DNA from: Candidatus Paracaedibacteraceae bacterium
GTDB lineage: Bacteria > Pseudomonadota > Alphaproteobacteria > UBA6184
DNA: 64,000 nucleotides
Assembly: GCA_024236035.1 (NCBI GenBank)
Contig: JACKLG010000002.1
Location: 1 to 64,000 of the forward strand
Direction of reading: 5' to 3'
The translations under genes were made by a program, and so were the position numbers. A model generated the notes under the pieces. The model did no database searches, was not told the DNA's origin, and worked only from the letters and a program-made list of their open reading frames with translations. The stretch's first letter is position 1; the number at the start of each line of letters is the position of its first letter. Shown one piece after another: positions 43,290 through 52,619 of the stretch.

Positions 43290-44741
43290 TTATGTGCGCC
43301 AAAATGCTCTTGATGCTAACGCTAAAATTGTTACAAATTCTAAGCGACCTAACAGCATGCCTGCAACATATGCCCATTTAACGATAGATGGTAATGTAGC
43401 ATACGAACCCGTGGGTCCAATAACAGGTCCAATTCCAGGACCTACATTGGAAATTGTGGCTACTGCACCTGATATCGCCGTTAGTGAGTCTAAATCTGCG
43501 GCTGCACCAATTAAAATAATAACAGAAATAGTTAATATCCATAATACTAAAAAGGTAATAACGGATGAGGTTACTTTATTGTCTATGATTTTTCCTTGAT
43601 ATGTGGGGTGAAAAATTCCGTGAGGCGACCTAAGCGTTTTTATTTGAGCACTTGCGATTCTAAATAAAATTTCAAATCGAAAAATCTTTATTCCCCCTGA
43701 TGTGGAACCAGTACAGGCGCCTACAATACTTATGAGTAAAATAATTTGGGCTGCAAAACTTCCCCAAAGACCATAGTCTGCGGTAGAAAAACCTGTGGTT
43801 GTAATAATGCTAAGGGTGGTAAATAAAGCATCACGTAACCCTTGGCTTAACGCGGGCGTGTGTCCATTCACCATGATCCAAATCCATAATATTAAAGACA
43901 CTATTGTTACAGATATAATATAAGTTATTACCTGAGAGTTGAAAAGAGCTTCGTATTTTTGATGTAATAACTTAACAAACGTTATTAAAGGTATGCTACC
44001 TAAAAACATAAATACAATAATCGTCCACTCTGCAGCGGGTAGGCCAAAATGTGTAATTGAGTTATCATAATTAGATAATCCACCAGTAGAAATGGTTGTA
44101 AATCCATGGCAGATGGCATCAAATGGCGACAGCCCTACCCACCATAATATGACAACGCATAAAAAGGTGAAAAATATATATGTTTGCAAAATGGCCCGTG
44201 CAAGCTGGGAAACCTGGGGTAATATTTTTTCAGAGCGATCTGAAAATTCACTTTGAAACAGCTGCATTCCCCCTACTTTTAATGTCGGGAATACTGTCAT
44301 TGCCATAATTACAATTCCTATTCCTCCAAACCATTGCAACAAAGCGCGCCACAATAATATTGTTTTTGGGTAGGTGTCGACGTTTGTAAGAACAGTAGCA
44401 CCAGTGGTTGTAATAGCAGAAACAGTTTCAAAAAAGGCATCTGTAAAACTAAGGTTTAGGTTCGAAAAAACAAACGGCAGGCTGGCAAAAACAGATGTAA
44501 ATAGCCAGGCTAAAAAAGTTAATAAAAAGATTTCACGGGTTCGGAGGTTGTAAAGAGTAGATGACTTAAACCCCAAGATAAAGCCGCCACCTAAGAACAA
44601 AGATAAAGCAGCAGATAAAAAAAACGCAACCCACTGCGTCATTTCCTCAAAAAAGAAATATGAAACGGCAGCTACACTTAGAGTCATGCCGCCGATTAAT
44701 GTCAGCAGGTACCCTATAATATGTAGCAATCCTAACAACAT
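43290..44741 (-). CDS. TrkH family potassium uptake protein
   Basis: A 483-residue polytopic protein with the four pore-loop repeats of the Trk/Ktr superfamily. The filter loops are SAITTTGATVLTN, HGFTTISTGGLSNYD, LSIITTTGFSTADYG and ATISNVGPGIGPV. It imports potassium (or sodium) and normally needs a cytosolic TrkA-type regulator, not seen here. A Ser/Gly-rich GACTGSTSGGIKIFR loop lies before the fourth repeat. It overlaps apaG by one base and abuts coq9. Confidence 0.92.
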   Translation of the reverse strand: MLLGLLHIIGYLLTLIGGMTLSVAAVSYFFFEEMTQWVAFFLSAALSLFLGGGFILGFKSSTLYNLRTREIFLLTFLAWLFTSVFASLPFVFSNLNLSFTDAFFETVSAITTTGATVLTNVDTYPKTILLWRALLQWFGGIGIVIMAMTVFPTLKVGGMQLFQSEFSDRSEKILPQVSQLARAILQTYIFFTFLCVVILWWVGLSPFDAICHGFTTISTGGLSNYDNSITHFGLPAAEWTIIVFMFLGSIPLITFVKLLHQKYEALFNSQVITYIISVTIVSLILWIWIMVNGHTPALSQGLRDALFTTLSIITTTGFSTADYGLWGSFAAQIILLISIVGACTGSTSGGIKIFRFEILFRIASAQIKTLRSPHGIFHPTYQGKIIDNKVTSSVITFLVLWILTISVIILIGAAADLDSLTAISGAVATISNVGPGIGPVIGPTGSYATLPSIVKWAYVAGMLLGRLEFVTILALASRAFWRT

Positions 44742-45133
44742 TAGTTTAACATTTTTTTGTTATAGGGGCTGTCTAAAGAAAACGCGGGAATGTCCGCTTC
44801 AAAATTTTCTCCCGCCTCATTAATTAAGTGGTACGTTCCCATCATCATTCCAGATGGTGCGGACAACGGAATTCCGCTAAAATATTTAAAACCTTCACCA
44901 GGTTTAATAACGGGTTTTTCGCCGATAACGCCGTCGCCTTCTATAACAATCGAAGTTCCTTGTTCATCGGTTATCAGCCATTTTCGACTTACTAACTGTA
45001 CCTGAGTGGTGTTAAAGTTTTCTATGGTAATGGTGTATAACCATAGAAATTTACCGTCTTCCGGAGAAGAATCTTTTCCAAGATATTCTGGCGCCGCTGT
45101 AACTTTAATGCCGTGGGTTGTTTTGGTATACAT
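44741..45133 (-). CDS. apaG: ApaG (Co2+/Mg2+ efflux) family protein
   Basis: A 130-residue single-domain DUF525 protein. It shows FLWLYTITIENFNTTQVQLVSRKW, the glycine-rich GDGVIGEKPVIKPGEGF and the PLSAPSGMMMGTYHL segment that defines ApaG. The fibronectin-like fold is known, but its role is unsettled. It is in a run with trkH and coq9 and starts 11 bases after the stop of trxA, so it may be cotranscribed with it. Confidence 0.93.
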   Translation of the reverse strand: MYTKTTHGIKVTAAPEYLGKDSSPEDGKFLWLYTITIENFNTTQVQLVSRKWLITDEQGTSIVIEGDGVIGEKPVIKPGEGFKYFSGIPLSAPSGMMMGTYHLINEAGENFEADIPAFSLDSPYNKKMLN

Positions 45134-45144
45134 AATAAAAATAA

Positions 45145-45468
45145 TTACACTAAGTGTTCATTTAACCAGTCTACCAACTTAGACTTGGGGTGCGCTCCCA
45201 CCATCGTACTTACAGTTTCGCCTTTTTTAAACAATATCAAAGTAGGGATACTGCGCACTTGATATATGGTTGGTGTTTCAGGGTTTTCATCTACGTTTAT
45301 TTTTACGATCTTTAACTTGTCAGACATATCTTTTGCAAGGTCATCTAAAACTGGTGCCACCATTCTGCAGGGTCCGCACCACGCAGCCCAAAAATCGATT
45401 AATACGGGTAGGCTTGACTCTAAAACCTCTTTTTCAAAAGTGGCATCGGAAATAGAATTTACACTCAT
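45145..45468 (-). CDS. trxA: Thioredoxin
   Basis: A 107-residue thioredoxin with the active site WCGPCRMVAP, the cis-proline loop VRSIPTLILF and VDENPETPTIYQVRS. I start at the Met of MSVNSIS because GAGG lies six bases upstream; the frame continues four residues further. It reduces disulfides in the cytosol. Confidence 0.96.
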   Translation of the reverse strand: MSVNSISDATFEKEVLESSLPVLIDFWAAWCGPCRMVAPVLDDLAKDMSDKLKIVKINVDENPETPTIYQVRSIPTLILFKKGETVSTMVGAHPKSKLVDWLNEHLV

Positions 45469-45636
45469 TAATAACCTCATTCTTACTTGTGTATCAGCGA
45501 TACTTTAGCATTTTTTATTATTAGTGAAAACAAAAAATGGGTTAAGAATTTAAAGGATAAAAAGCGTGGGTTGGGCTATAAAATATTTAAAGCTCGATAG
45601 ATAAAAATTAAAAAATTTATAAAAGCGAAAAAAAAC

Positions 45637-45665
45637 TGGACATCAAAAGTATTATTTGGTACTAA
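45637..45665 (+). promoter_or_regulatory. Promoter of tRNA-Lys
   Basis: TGGACA (45637-45642) and TACTAA (45660-45665) are separated by 17 bases, and initiation would fall about 8 bases before the tRNA. TGGACA also occurs upstream of tRNA-Leu. Confidence 0.6.
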
Positions 45666-45679
45666 GTAATTCATCTTTT

Positions 45680-45755
45680 GGGTAATTAGCTCAGTCGGTA
45701 GAGCATCTGACTTTTAATCAGAGGGTCACAGGTTCGATTCCTGTATTACCCACCA
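45680..45755 (+). tRNA. tRNA-Lys (anticodon TTT)
   Basis: A 76-base tRNA with encoded CCA. The acceptor is GGGTAAT/ATTACCC and the anticodon arm is TCTGA-CTTTTAA-TCAGA, giving TTT. The T-arm has GGTTCGATTCC. Confidence 0.98.
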
Positions 45756-45798
45756 ATTTAAAAATATTATTATTTTTATCTGTGGTACAATTTAGGCA

Positions 45799-46497
45799 TT
45801 ATTTTAACTTCCCAACCCCGATGTAATTACATCCTATATTTGATGCAAGACTCCATTTACGGCTTAAAAGCTTCCAGGTGATACCACTTAAGTTCAACAT
45901 TTCTATCTCCATATTGTTTAATGGCACTATTATTTCGCTGGGTTTTAAAAATTTATACCATTCATGAGTACCTTTGGGTGCCCATTTTAATACATTTTCA
46001 GCCAAGAAAATACCTGCCGTATATGAGTATACAGTACGGTTAAGGGTGGAAAAAAATATTAAGCCGCCAGGCATTAAACGCTTAACAGCAGCGTTTAATA
46101 ATGTTTGTGGGTCTTCGACGTGCTCTAATACTTCTAACAACGTTATAATGTCATATTTTTTATCTGTATCTTCAATGCTGCCGCAATAATAATTGATAGC
46201 TAACTCTTGTTCTTTTGCATGATTCTGTGCGACTTGGATTGCTTGGGACGATTGATCAATGCCTGTAACATTATAACCTAACCTTGCAAACGGCTCGCAT
46301 ACTAACCCCCCGCCGCAGCCTACATCTAAAATGCTGACATCACATGGATCTTTGAAATGTTTACGTATGTATTCCAACATATACTGCATGCGCACAGGGT
46401 TCATGGCATGCAATGCTTTAAATGGGCCATTTTCGTCCCACCACGTGTCTGCAAGGGTTGAAAATATTTCTTCCGTTGTTTGCACCGCTGAATTCAT
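45799..46497 (-). CDS. ubiG: 3-demethylubiquinone 3-O-methyltransferase UbiG
   Basis: A 232-residue SAM-dependent methyltransferase that does both O-methylation steps of ubiquinone synthesis. It shows the N-terminal LADTWWDENGPFKALHAMNPVR, SAM motif I ILDVGCGGGLVCEPFARLG, the acidic GIDQSSQAI, and the EVLEHVEDPQTLL motif. A membrane-interaction segment (YSYTAGIFLAENVLKWAPKG) precedes the H-x-W part. It is divergent from lysC with 44 bases between. Confidence 0.95.
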   Translation of the reverse strand: MNSAVQTTEEIFSTLADTWWDENGPFKALHAMNPVRMQYMLEYIRKHFKDPCDVSILDVGCGGGLVCEPFARLGYNVTGIDQSSQAIQVAQNHAKEQELAINYYCGSIEDTDKKYDIITLLEVLEHVEDPQTLLNAAVKRLMPGGLIFFSTLNRTVYSYTAGIFLAENVLKWAPKGTHEWYKFLKPSEIIVPLNNMEIEMLNLSGITWKLLSRKWSLASNIGCNYIGVGKLK

Positions 46498-46541
46498 GAT
46501 AAAGTCCCCTCAACATATAATTTAACCATATCTTAAAATTT

Positions 46542-47717
46542 ATGTCGATTGTTATACAAAAATACGGTGGCACTTCTGTTGGTAGCGTTGAACGTATGCG
46601 CCATGTTGCAGATTTAATTATTGCTGAACGCAATGCGGGCCACAAAGTGGCTGTTGTGGTCAGTGCAATGGCTGGAGCTACAAATCAACTGGTAAAATCC
46701 GCAAATCAGTTTAGCAATGCGCCAGGTACGCCTGCATATGACTTTATTGTTTCAACGGGTGAAAATGTTAGTTGCGGTATGCTGGCATTGGCGTTGGCCG
46801 AAAAAGGAGTCAAGGCAATGCCTTTGTCGGGGTGGCAGGTGCCAATCCACACCAATAATTTGTATTCTAAGGCAAGAATAGAAAAAATTCATACCCTGTA
46901 TATACAAAAGCTGCTTTCAGACGGTATAGTTCCTGTTGTGGCCGGGTTTCAAGGTTTAAGCCACGATCATACGATAACTACATTGGGCCGCGGAGGATCA
47001 GACACCTCTGCTGTTGCTTTAGCTGCCGCTTTAAATGCAGGTAGGTGTGATATTTACACAGATATTGACGGCATTTATACTGCGGATCCAAGGGTGGTTG
47101 TTTCTGCGCAGTTTATTCCTACCATTTCTTATTCGACAGCGTTGCAGATGGCGTCGTTAGGAACTAAAATTATTCATCCCAGGGCAGTAAAAAGCGGGAT
47201 GGAATTTAAGGTGCCATTGCGCATTCTTTCCAGCTTTGGTTCGGATAAGTTTACTGCTTTAACTGACGACCTCACAAACTCAGGTGTTGTTGGTATTTCT
47301 CACATTGGTGAAAGTGTAATACTTGAAACCGACCTGTCCGGCCCTCAAACAACCCTTCTGCACACTATTTTAGAAAACTTAAACCATCACGATATTCCGT
47401 ATGACATAATCAACCATACATCTAAACACCTACAATTAAGTGTTGAACTATCAGATGAATCCGCAACAAAGAACATTCTGACAAACTTAGGGGTAGCGTT
47501 TATCCCACATCATTACGCAAAGGTATCGGCAGTCGGTAATATTACAAAACAAAATATAGACTCCGCCATTAACGCCTTTAATGCCGCAAATATTTTTATA
47601 TATTCTAATGTTCATGATAACCGCCGACTTACTTTGTTTGTTCCCTTAAATCTTATGGAGGCAGCAATTAATATCTTGCATGATACATTTTTTGAAAGTG
47701 CTACCAAAAAAGATTGA
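46542..47717 (+). CDS. lysC: Aspartate kinase
   Basis: LysC makes aspartyl phosphate, the entry step to lysine, diaminopimelate, threonine and methionine. Protein of 391 residues. Motifs: KYGGTSVGSVERM, FIVSTGENVSCGMLALAL, TLGRGGSDTSAVALAAALNA and YTDIDGIYTADPRVV. Two C-terminal ACT domains (regions from about residues 255 and 325) are present in somewhat reduced form, with SDESATKNILTNLGVAFI. It feeds dapA/dapE in this window. Confidence 0.95.
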   Translation: MSIVIQKYGGTSVGSVERMRHVADLIIAERNAGHKVAVVVSAMAGATNQLVKSANQFSNAPGTPAYDFIVSTGENVSCGMLALALAEKGVKAMPLSGWQVPIHTNNLYSKARIEKIHTLYIQKLLSDGIVPVVAGFQGLSHDHTITTLGRGGSDTSAVALAAALNAGRCDIYTDIDGIYTADPRVVVSAQFIPTISYSTALQMASLGTKIIHPRAVKSGMEFKVPLRILSSFGSDKFTALTDDLTNSGVVGISHIGESVILETDLSGPQTTLLHTILENLNHHDIPYDIINHTSKHLQLSVELSDESATKNILTNLGVAFIPHHYAKVSAVGNITKQNIDSAINAFNAANIFIYSNVHDNRRLTLFVPLNLMEAAINILHDTFFESATKKD

Positions 47718-47775
47718 TTTTCAATTTGAAATACAGTAAAAACAAAGAAGTTTAAAAACTAGACTTTTATAATTT

Positions 47776-47850
47776 TGGGGTGTAGCCAAGTGGTAAGGCA
47801 GCGGGTTTTGATCCCGCCATTCGAGGGTTCGAATCCTTCCACCCCAGCCA
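47776..47850 (+). tRNA. tRNA-Gln (anticodon TTG)
   Basis: A 75-base tRNA with encoded CCA. The acceptor TGGGGTG/CACCCCA begins with U, as in tRNA-Gln. The anticodon arm GCGGG-TTTTGAT-CCCGC gives TTG (CAA codons). The T-arm has GGTTCGAATCC. gltX is the next gene. Confidence 0.97.
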
Positions 47851-48027
47851 ATAAAATCAATTTTCCCTCTGTAGAAAAACCAACCTTCTATGCCTGTGGC
47901 CTAAACTATAAATCAGGTTGTTTCTAATAAAATTTATTTTTTTAAAATCAGTTTTTATATTTATTCTTGTGCATTTTAATATAAGAGATTAATCTGCCAT
48001 CAGTTTAAACGTTTAAATAGGCTACTT

Positions 48028-49383
48028 ATGTCGATTGTTGTCCGATTTGCGCCCAGTCCCACAGGTTTTATTCATGTGGGTAATTTAAGGGCCGCGCTAT
48101 TAAATTATTTATTCGCCTTGAAGAATAAGGGCCGTTTTATATTGCGTATTGATGATACAGATCTTGAAAGATCTGAAGAACGCTTTGAACAAGCCATTAA
48201 ACAGGATTTATCTTGGTTGGGGTTAAATTGGGAAATCACGTTTAACCAATCGCAGCGTTTTGAACGTTATGCACAAGCAGCGGAATATTTAAAATCTATC
48301 GGGCGTCTATATCCATGCTTTGAAACACCAGAAGAATTAGACTTTATGCGCAAACGGCAGCTTTCTCAGGGAAAGCCCCCTATTTATAATCGTCAAGCAT
48401 TGGGATTATCTGATTCAGATAAAGCAAAATTCGAAACTCAAGGCAGGAAACCCCATTGGCGGTTTAAGCTGGTTGAAGATGAGATTGCTTGGAATGATTT
48501 GATTCGTGGCCCAGTTATGTTCCAAGGCCTATTTGCTTCAGATCCTGTATTAATCCGGGAAGATGCGGTGCCATTATATACGTTACCATCCGTCGTAGAT
48601 GACATGGATTATGGTGTGACTCATATTATTCGTGGAGAAGACCACGTAACTAACACGGCTGTACAAATTCAACTGTTAAATGCATTAAAAGGGTTAGATG
48701 GCATTAAATGCGCACAAATGGAATATGCTCATTTTTCTTTAATTGTGGATGCATCTGGGCAGGGCTTTTCAAAACGGGCAGGTAGTTTGTCTATTGGTAC
48801 ATTGCGTGAGGAAGGGATTGAACCTATGACCATTCATTCCTTGCTTGCAAAATTAGGTACATCAGATCCTATGGAACCTCGCCATAACTTGGATGACTTG
48901 GCTAATGAGTTAGACTTTTCGAAATTCAGTAAATCTGGCCCTAAATTTTCTGTAGAAGATCTGCATAAAATGAATGCCAAATACTTGCATTCCTTGCCAT
49001 TTGCAGAAATTGAATCTCGTTTAAAAGCAATCTTACCCAATGTTACAGAAAATTTTTGGAAAGTGGTGGGTGGAAACGTAGACCACTTAGAAGAAATTAC
49101 CTATTGGTGGGAAGTGTGTCAGGGGAATATAGAACCAGTTGTAGAAGACAAAACATTCATCCAGCAAGCTTCAGACTTTTTGCCCGAAACAGATTGGGAT
49201 GAAAGCACATGGATAAATTGGACAAATGCGATAAAAGAAAAAACAGGTAAAAAAGGCAAAGATTTATTTATGCCTTTGCGCTTGGCATTAACAGGTCGTC
49301 CCCATGGCCCAGAAATGAAACAGTTTTTACCTTTAATGCGGGCAGATGTCGTGCGTGGCAGATTACAAAAAGCGGTAAAATAA
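48028..49383 (+). CDS. gltX: Glutamate-tRNA ligase
   Basis: A 451-residue class I synthetase. The HIGH-like motif is in SPTGFIHVGNLRAALLN, and the KMSKS-like motif is in GFSKRAGSLSI. That SKR-x-GSLSI form is typical of the second GluRS found in alphaproteobacteria and some other bacteria that lack glutaminyl-tRNA synthetase. Such enzymes can charge tRNA-Gln with Glu for later amidation by GatCAB. The tRNA-Gln gene immediately upstream fits, but specificity cannot be proven here. cysS starts two bases after the stop. Confidence 0.95.
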   Translation: MSIVVRFAPSPTGFIHVGNLRAALLNYLFALKNKGRFILRIDDTDLERSEERFEQAIKQDLSWLGLNWEITFNQSQRFERYAQAAEYLKSIGRLYPCFETPEELDFMRKRQLSQGKPPIYNRQALGLSDSDKAKFETQGRKPHWRFKLVEDEIAWNDLIRGPVMFQGLFASDPVLIREDAVPLYTLPSVVDDMDYGVTHIIRGEDHVTNTAVQIQLLNALKGLDGIKCAQMEYAHFSLIVDASGQGFSKRAGSLSIGTLREEGIEPMTIHSLLAKLGTSDPMEPRHNLDDLANELDFSKFSKSGPKFSVEDLHKMNAKYLHSLPFAEIESRLKAILPNVTENFWKVVGGNVDHLEEITYWWEVCQGNIEPVVEDKTFIQQASDFLPETDWDESTWINWTNAIKEKTGKKGKDLFMPLRLALTGRPHGPEMKQFLPLMRADVVRGRLQKAVK

Positions 49384-49384
49384 T

Positions 49385-50776
49385 ATGATTTTGCAACTAT
49401 ACAATACACGCACCCGTACTAAACAAGAATTTGTACCCATGGATCCAGCGCATATAAAAATGTATGTGTGTGGCCCAACTGTATATGCCCCCCCCCATAT
49501 TGGTAATGGGCGACCTGTTGTTGTATTTGATTTATTGTTTCGTGTATTAAACACCCTTTATCCAGCAGTTACGTATGTGCGTAACATTACGGATGTAGAT
49601 GATAAAATTAATCAAAAGGCATTGGAAACAGGGCGATCTATACAAGAAATCACCGAAGAAACCACAGCTCTTTTTCATGAAACGTGTGCATATTTAGGTG
49701 CTTTATCGCCTACTATTGAGCCGCGGGTTACTCAGCATATTTCAGAAATCATTCAAATGATTCAGCGGTTAATCGATAAAGAATATGCATATGTAAAAGA
49801 AGGTCATGTGTTGTATCGGGTGCATAAATTTGCTGAATATGGTCAATTATCCCGTAAAAACCAAGATGAATTATTGGCAGGCGCCCGGATAGAAGTAGCT
49901 CCTTATAAGGAAAACGCAGAAGATTTTGTTTTATGGAAACCTTCTGTTGCGCCAACCCCTGGATGGGACAGCCCCTTTGGTTTTGGAAGGCCAGGTTGGC
50001 ATATTGAATGTTCAGCCATGAGTGCAAAGCATTTAGGAAAAACATTTGATATTCATGGCGGCGGCATTGATTTAGTTTTCCCGCATCATGAAAATGAGGT
50101 CGCTCAAAGTGCTGCATACCATGATGCTGTGATGGCAAATGTATGGATGCATAATGGGCACCTAAGTGTTAATGGACAAAAAATGTCTAAATCCCTAGGG
50201 AATGTAATTATTATTCAAGATTTAATGCATCATATTCCAGGGCAAGTGGTTAGGTGGGGTCTGTTAAGTAGCCATTACCGCCAACCCCTGGACTGGACGC
50301 CAGAATTGGTCAAACAGTCATCAAGTGCATTAAATCGCCTGTATACTGCATTAGAAACCTTACCAGATGCAGAGTGGGAATATCCTGCAGATGCGATGCA
50401 AGTTGATGCCGATATTTTAAAAGCATTGCAAGATGATTTAAATACGCCTTTAGCATTTAAACGAATGCATGAATTAGTACATGCCATAAATACAGCATTT
50501 TCCGCAGATGAAAAGTTAAAACATCAAAAAACATTACTTCATACCGGAAAGCTGTTGGGCTTCTTTTCAGTAAATACGCATCAGTGGTTCCGAGAAGGTG
50601 TGTCTGAAGATGCGATGACAGCAGAAGAAATACAAAACTATCTTGATCAGCGTAAATCAGCAAAAGAAAATAAAGATTTTAAAAAAGCGGATGAAATTCG
50701 CAACGTATTAAAGTCTAAAGGTATCCTTATTAAAGATACACCCAATGGGCAAGAATGGCAGCGTGAGGTGTCTTAA
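49385..50776 (+). CDS. cysS: Cysteine-tRNA ligase
   Basis: A 463-residue class I synthetase. The HIGH motif is in YAPPHIGNGRPVVVFD, the KMSKS motif in NGQKMSKSLGN, and the zinc-site Cys and His lie in MYVCGPTVY, HIECSAMSAKHLG and FPHHENEVAQS. The C-terminal DALR-like region carries ENKDFKKADEIRNVLKSKGI. It starts two bases after gltX and overlaps rnd by one base, so gltX-cysS-rnd form one run. Confidence 0.97.
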   Translation: MILQLYNTRTRTKQEFVPMDPAHIKMYVCGPTVYAPPHIGNGRPVVVFDLLFRVLNTLYPAVTYVRNITDVDDKINQKALETGRSIQEITEETTALFHETCAYLGALSPTIEPRVTQHISEIIQMIQRLIDKEYAYVKEGHVLYRVHKFAEYGQLSRKNQDELLAGARIEVAPYKENAEDFVLWKPSVAPTPGWDSPFGFGRPGWHIECSAMSAKHLGKTFDIHGGGIDLVFPHHENEVAQSAAYHDAVMANVWMHNGHLSVNGQKMSKSLGNVIIIQDLMHHIPGQVVRWGLLSSHYRQPLDWTPELVKQSSSALNRLYTALETLPDAEWEYPADAMQVDADILKALQDDLNTPLAFKRMHELVHAINTAFSADEKLKHQKTLLHTGKLLGFFSVNTHQWFREGVSEDAMTAEEIQNYLDQRKSAKENKDFKKADEIRNVLKSKGILIKDTPNGQEWQREVS

Positions 50777-51978
50777 TGCAAATAGTATATGTAGATTCAG
50801 CTATTGCTTTAAATGCTGCCGTGACAAATATGGCAGCGGAATCAACATATCTTGCAATTGATACAGAATTCCGCAGAGAAGACACTTATTTTCCAGAACT
50901 ATGCTTAATACAAGTGGCAACCTCTGATACTGTTTTCCTGATTGATGCTCTGGAGGTAAAAGATTTAACACCTTTTTTTGATATTCTAAAAAAAACCACT
51001 ATGTTAAAGGTATTTCACTCAGGGCGACAAGATCTTGAAATTTTTTGTCATCTAATGCAGGGAGAAATAACCGCTCCTATATTTGACACACAAATTGCAG
51101 CAATGTTGGCGGGCTATGGTGAGTCTGCTGGGTTTGAAACGTTGGTGTCTAAGCTGTTGAGCGTATCCTTAGATAAAACTTCGCGGCATACAGACTGGAC
51201 ACAACGTCCTTTAACAGAAGAACAAAAAACATATGCAATTAATGATGTGTTGTATCTAAGGCCGTTATATGAACTAATGGTTAAAAAACTCACGGCTAAA
51301 GGGCGTTTAGATTGGATGCGTTCTGAGGTGCGTTTACTTGAAACTTCTGACTTTTTAATTACAGTTCCGTCTGAAGCATGGCGTCGCTTAAGCTTGCGTA
51401 ATCCCTCTGCAAGATACCTTGCAATTGTGCGTAAATTAGCAGAATGGCGGGAAGAAACAGCTCAAAAAACCAATATTCCAAGAGCATGGCTGCTGAAAGA
51501 TGAGGTAATTTTAGACATAGCTTCTCGTAAAATTTCTCTGATGGATGGGTTGTTTAAAATACCTAACTTTCCCTCTAATGATGAACTAATTGCTAATGAC
51601 GTTTTTAACATTGTGCAAACCGTTTTAAATCAGCCGGTTGACGAACTTCCATTGCTTGAAGTTTTACCTTCGTTGAATAAGTCACAGCAAAACATATTAG
51701 AAATGTTAAAGCTGTTGTTAAAAATAACAGCAGAAAAATTAGAAGTCAGCCCAAGGCTAATCGCAGAAAAAGAAGATTTGATAAAATGGTTAACAACAGC
51801 AGAAATTCAAGAAGAAAAGGATACTGCTAATTGGCGCGATGAAGCCTTTTGGAAAAAAGCAAAAGAGCTATTAGATGGCAGATTGGTGCTGCGGGTACAT
51901 AATGGTCGTATAAAATTTGAACCAGTTGAAGATAAATCTTCCTGTTCCCCATCCTCGATAAACCAACCCGTAACTTAA
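50776..51978 (+). CDS. rnd: Ribonuclease D
   Basis: A 400-residue 3'-5' exoribonuclease of the DEDDy type that trims tRNA and other stable RNA 3' ends. The metal Asp/Glu residues are in AIDTEFRRE, the second Asp in HSGRQDLEIF, and the Tyr/Asp in YAINDVLYLRPLY. An HRDC domain follows, with PSARYLAIVRKLAEWREETA. Its position downstream of two tRNA synthetases suits RNA metabolism. The C-terminal extension is hydrophilic. Confidence 0.95.
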   Translation: MQIVYVDSAIALNAAVTNMAAESTYLAIDTEFRREDTYFPELCLIQVATSDTVFLIDALEVKDLTPFFDILKKTTMLKVFHSGRQDLEIFCHLMQGEITAPIFDTQIAAMLAGYGESAGFETLVSKLLSVSLDKTSRHTDWTQRPLTEEQKTYAINDVLYLRPLYELMVKKLTAKGRLDWMRSEVRLLETSDFLITVPSEAWRRLSLRNPSARYLAIVRKLAEWREETAQKTNIPRAWLLKDEVILDIASRKISLMDGLFKIPNFPSNDELIANDVFNIVQTVLNQPVDELPLLEVLPSLNKSQQNILEMLKLLLKITAEKLEVSPRLIAEKEDLIKWLTTAEIQEEKDTANWRDEAFWKKAKELLDGRLVLRVHNGRIKFEPVEDKSSCSPSSINQPVT

Positions 51979-52619
51979 ATTTCTTACTGAATCTATTTCT
52001 TTTAGCTTGCTACGATTTTCATGAAGAAGCAGAGCGATCTCCTAAGGCAATTTACCTTAAAATCCCGTAGACTTACCTTGGAGGTAGGCAAACTAAGCCG
52101 GGACTTAATTTCCATAATACTTAAAGAAGTTTATTGATACAGCTGAAAAATCTGAGGCATTGTAAGGGCTAACTAAAGCTTAACTAAGTTATGATCTATG
52201 GTTTATTTTGTTGTTCTATACTTTATTTGCTATGCGGTTTGCGTGTTTAATGCAGTTATTTTTGCCATTTTTTCAATAATAATGCGCCTTTAGAATAATA
52301 TTTTGATTAAGGGGCTCTTAAGGTGGTTAAAAATAACCCTCCCTAAAATGCTCAAGTTTTGTATAAGGTGGTGTGAGTGTTGTGCGTTACTATGGTTTAA
52401 TAGTTTTCCTAAACGACAATATTCCGTATCAATGATGCAGGTTTAAATACAATGAAATATTTTATTAAGCTCTATTTTTAAATACCCCTGGTAGTGTGTT
52501 GGCTTTTTTAAAAAACCACATCCACTGTCCTAAAAAACAAGTTGTTCTCTTTTTTCTTAAACCTGCCTGGCTTATAAGCTTATATTTCCTTCTGGTTTTT
52601 TAAAAAGAAATCTCGTAAG
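51979..52619. other. 640-base gap with an RNA-like structured segment
   Basis: I find no credible protein frame. Bases 52043-52108 contain nested dyads: TAAGG/CCTTA (52043-52047/52055-52059), an outer TCCCG/CGGGA stem (52063-52067/52099-52103) flanked by TTAA/TTAA, and inside it CTTACCT/AGGTAGG with a three-base loop (52072-52078/52082-52088). This might be a small RNA or an element at the 3' end of rnd. The rest is AT-rich with one short hairpin (GGTTA/TAACC about 52325-52340) and no clear promoter. A decayed gene is also possible. Confidence 0.4.

Noticed and set aside
47768..47773. TATAAT just before tRNA-Gln
   Set aside because: Initiation from it would fall inside the tRNA, so it is not a useful -10 element.
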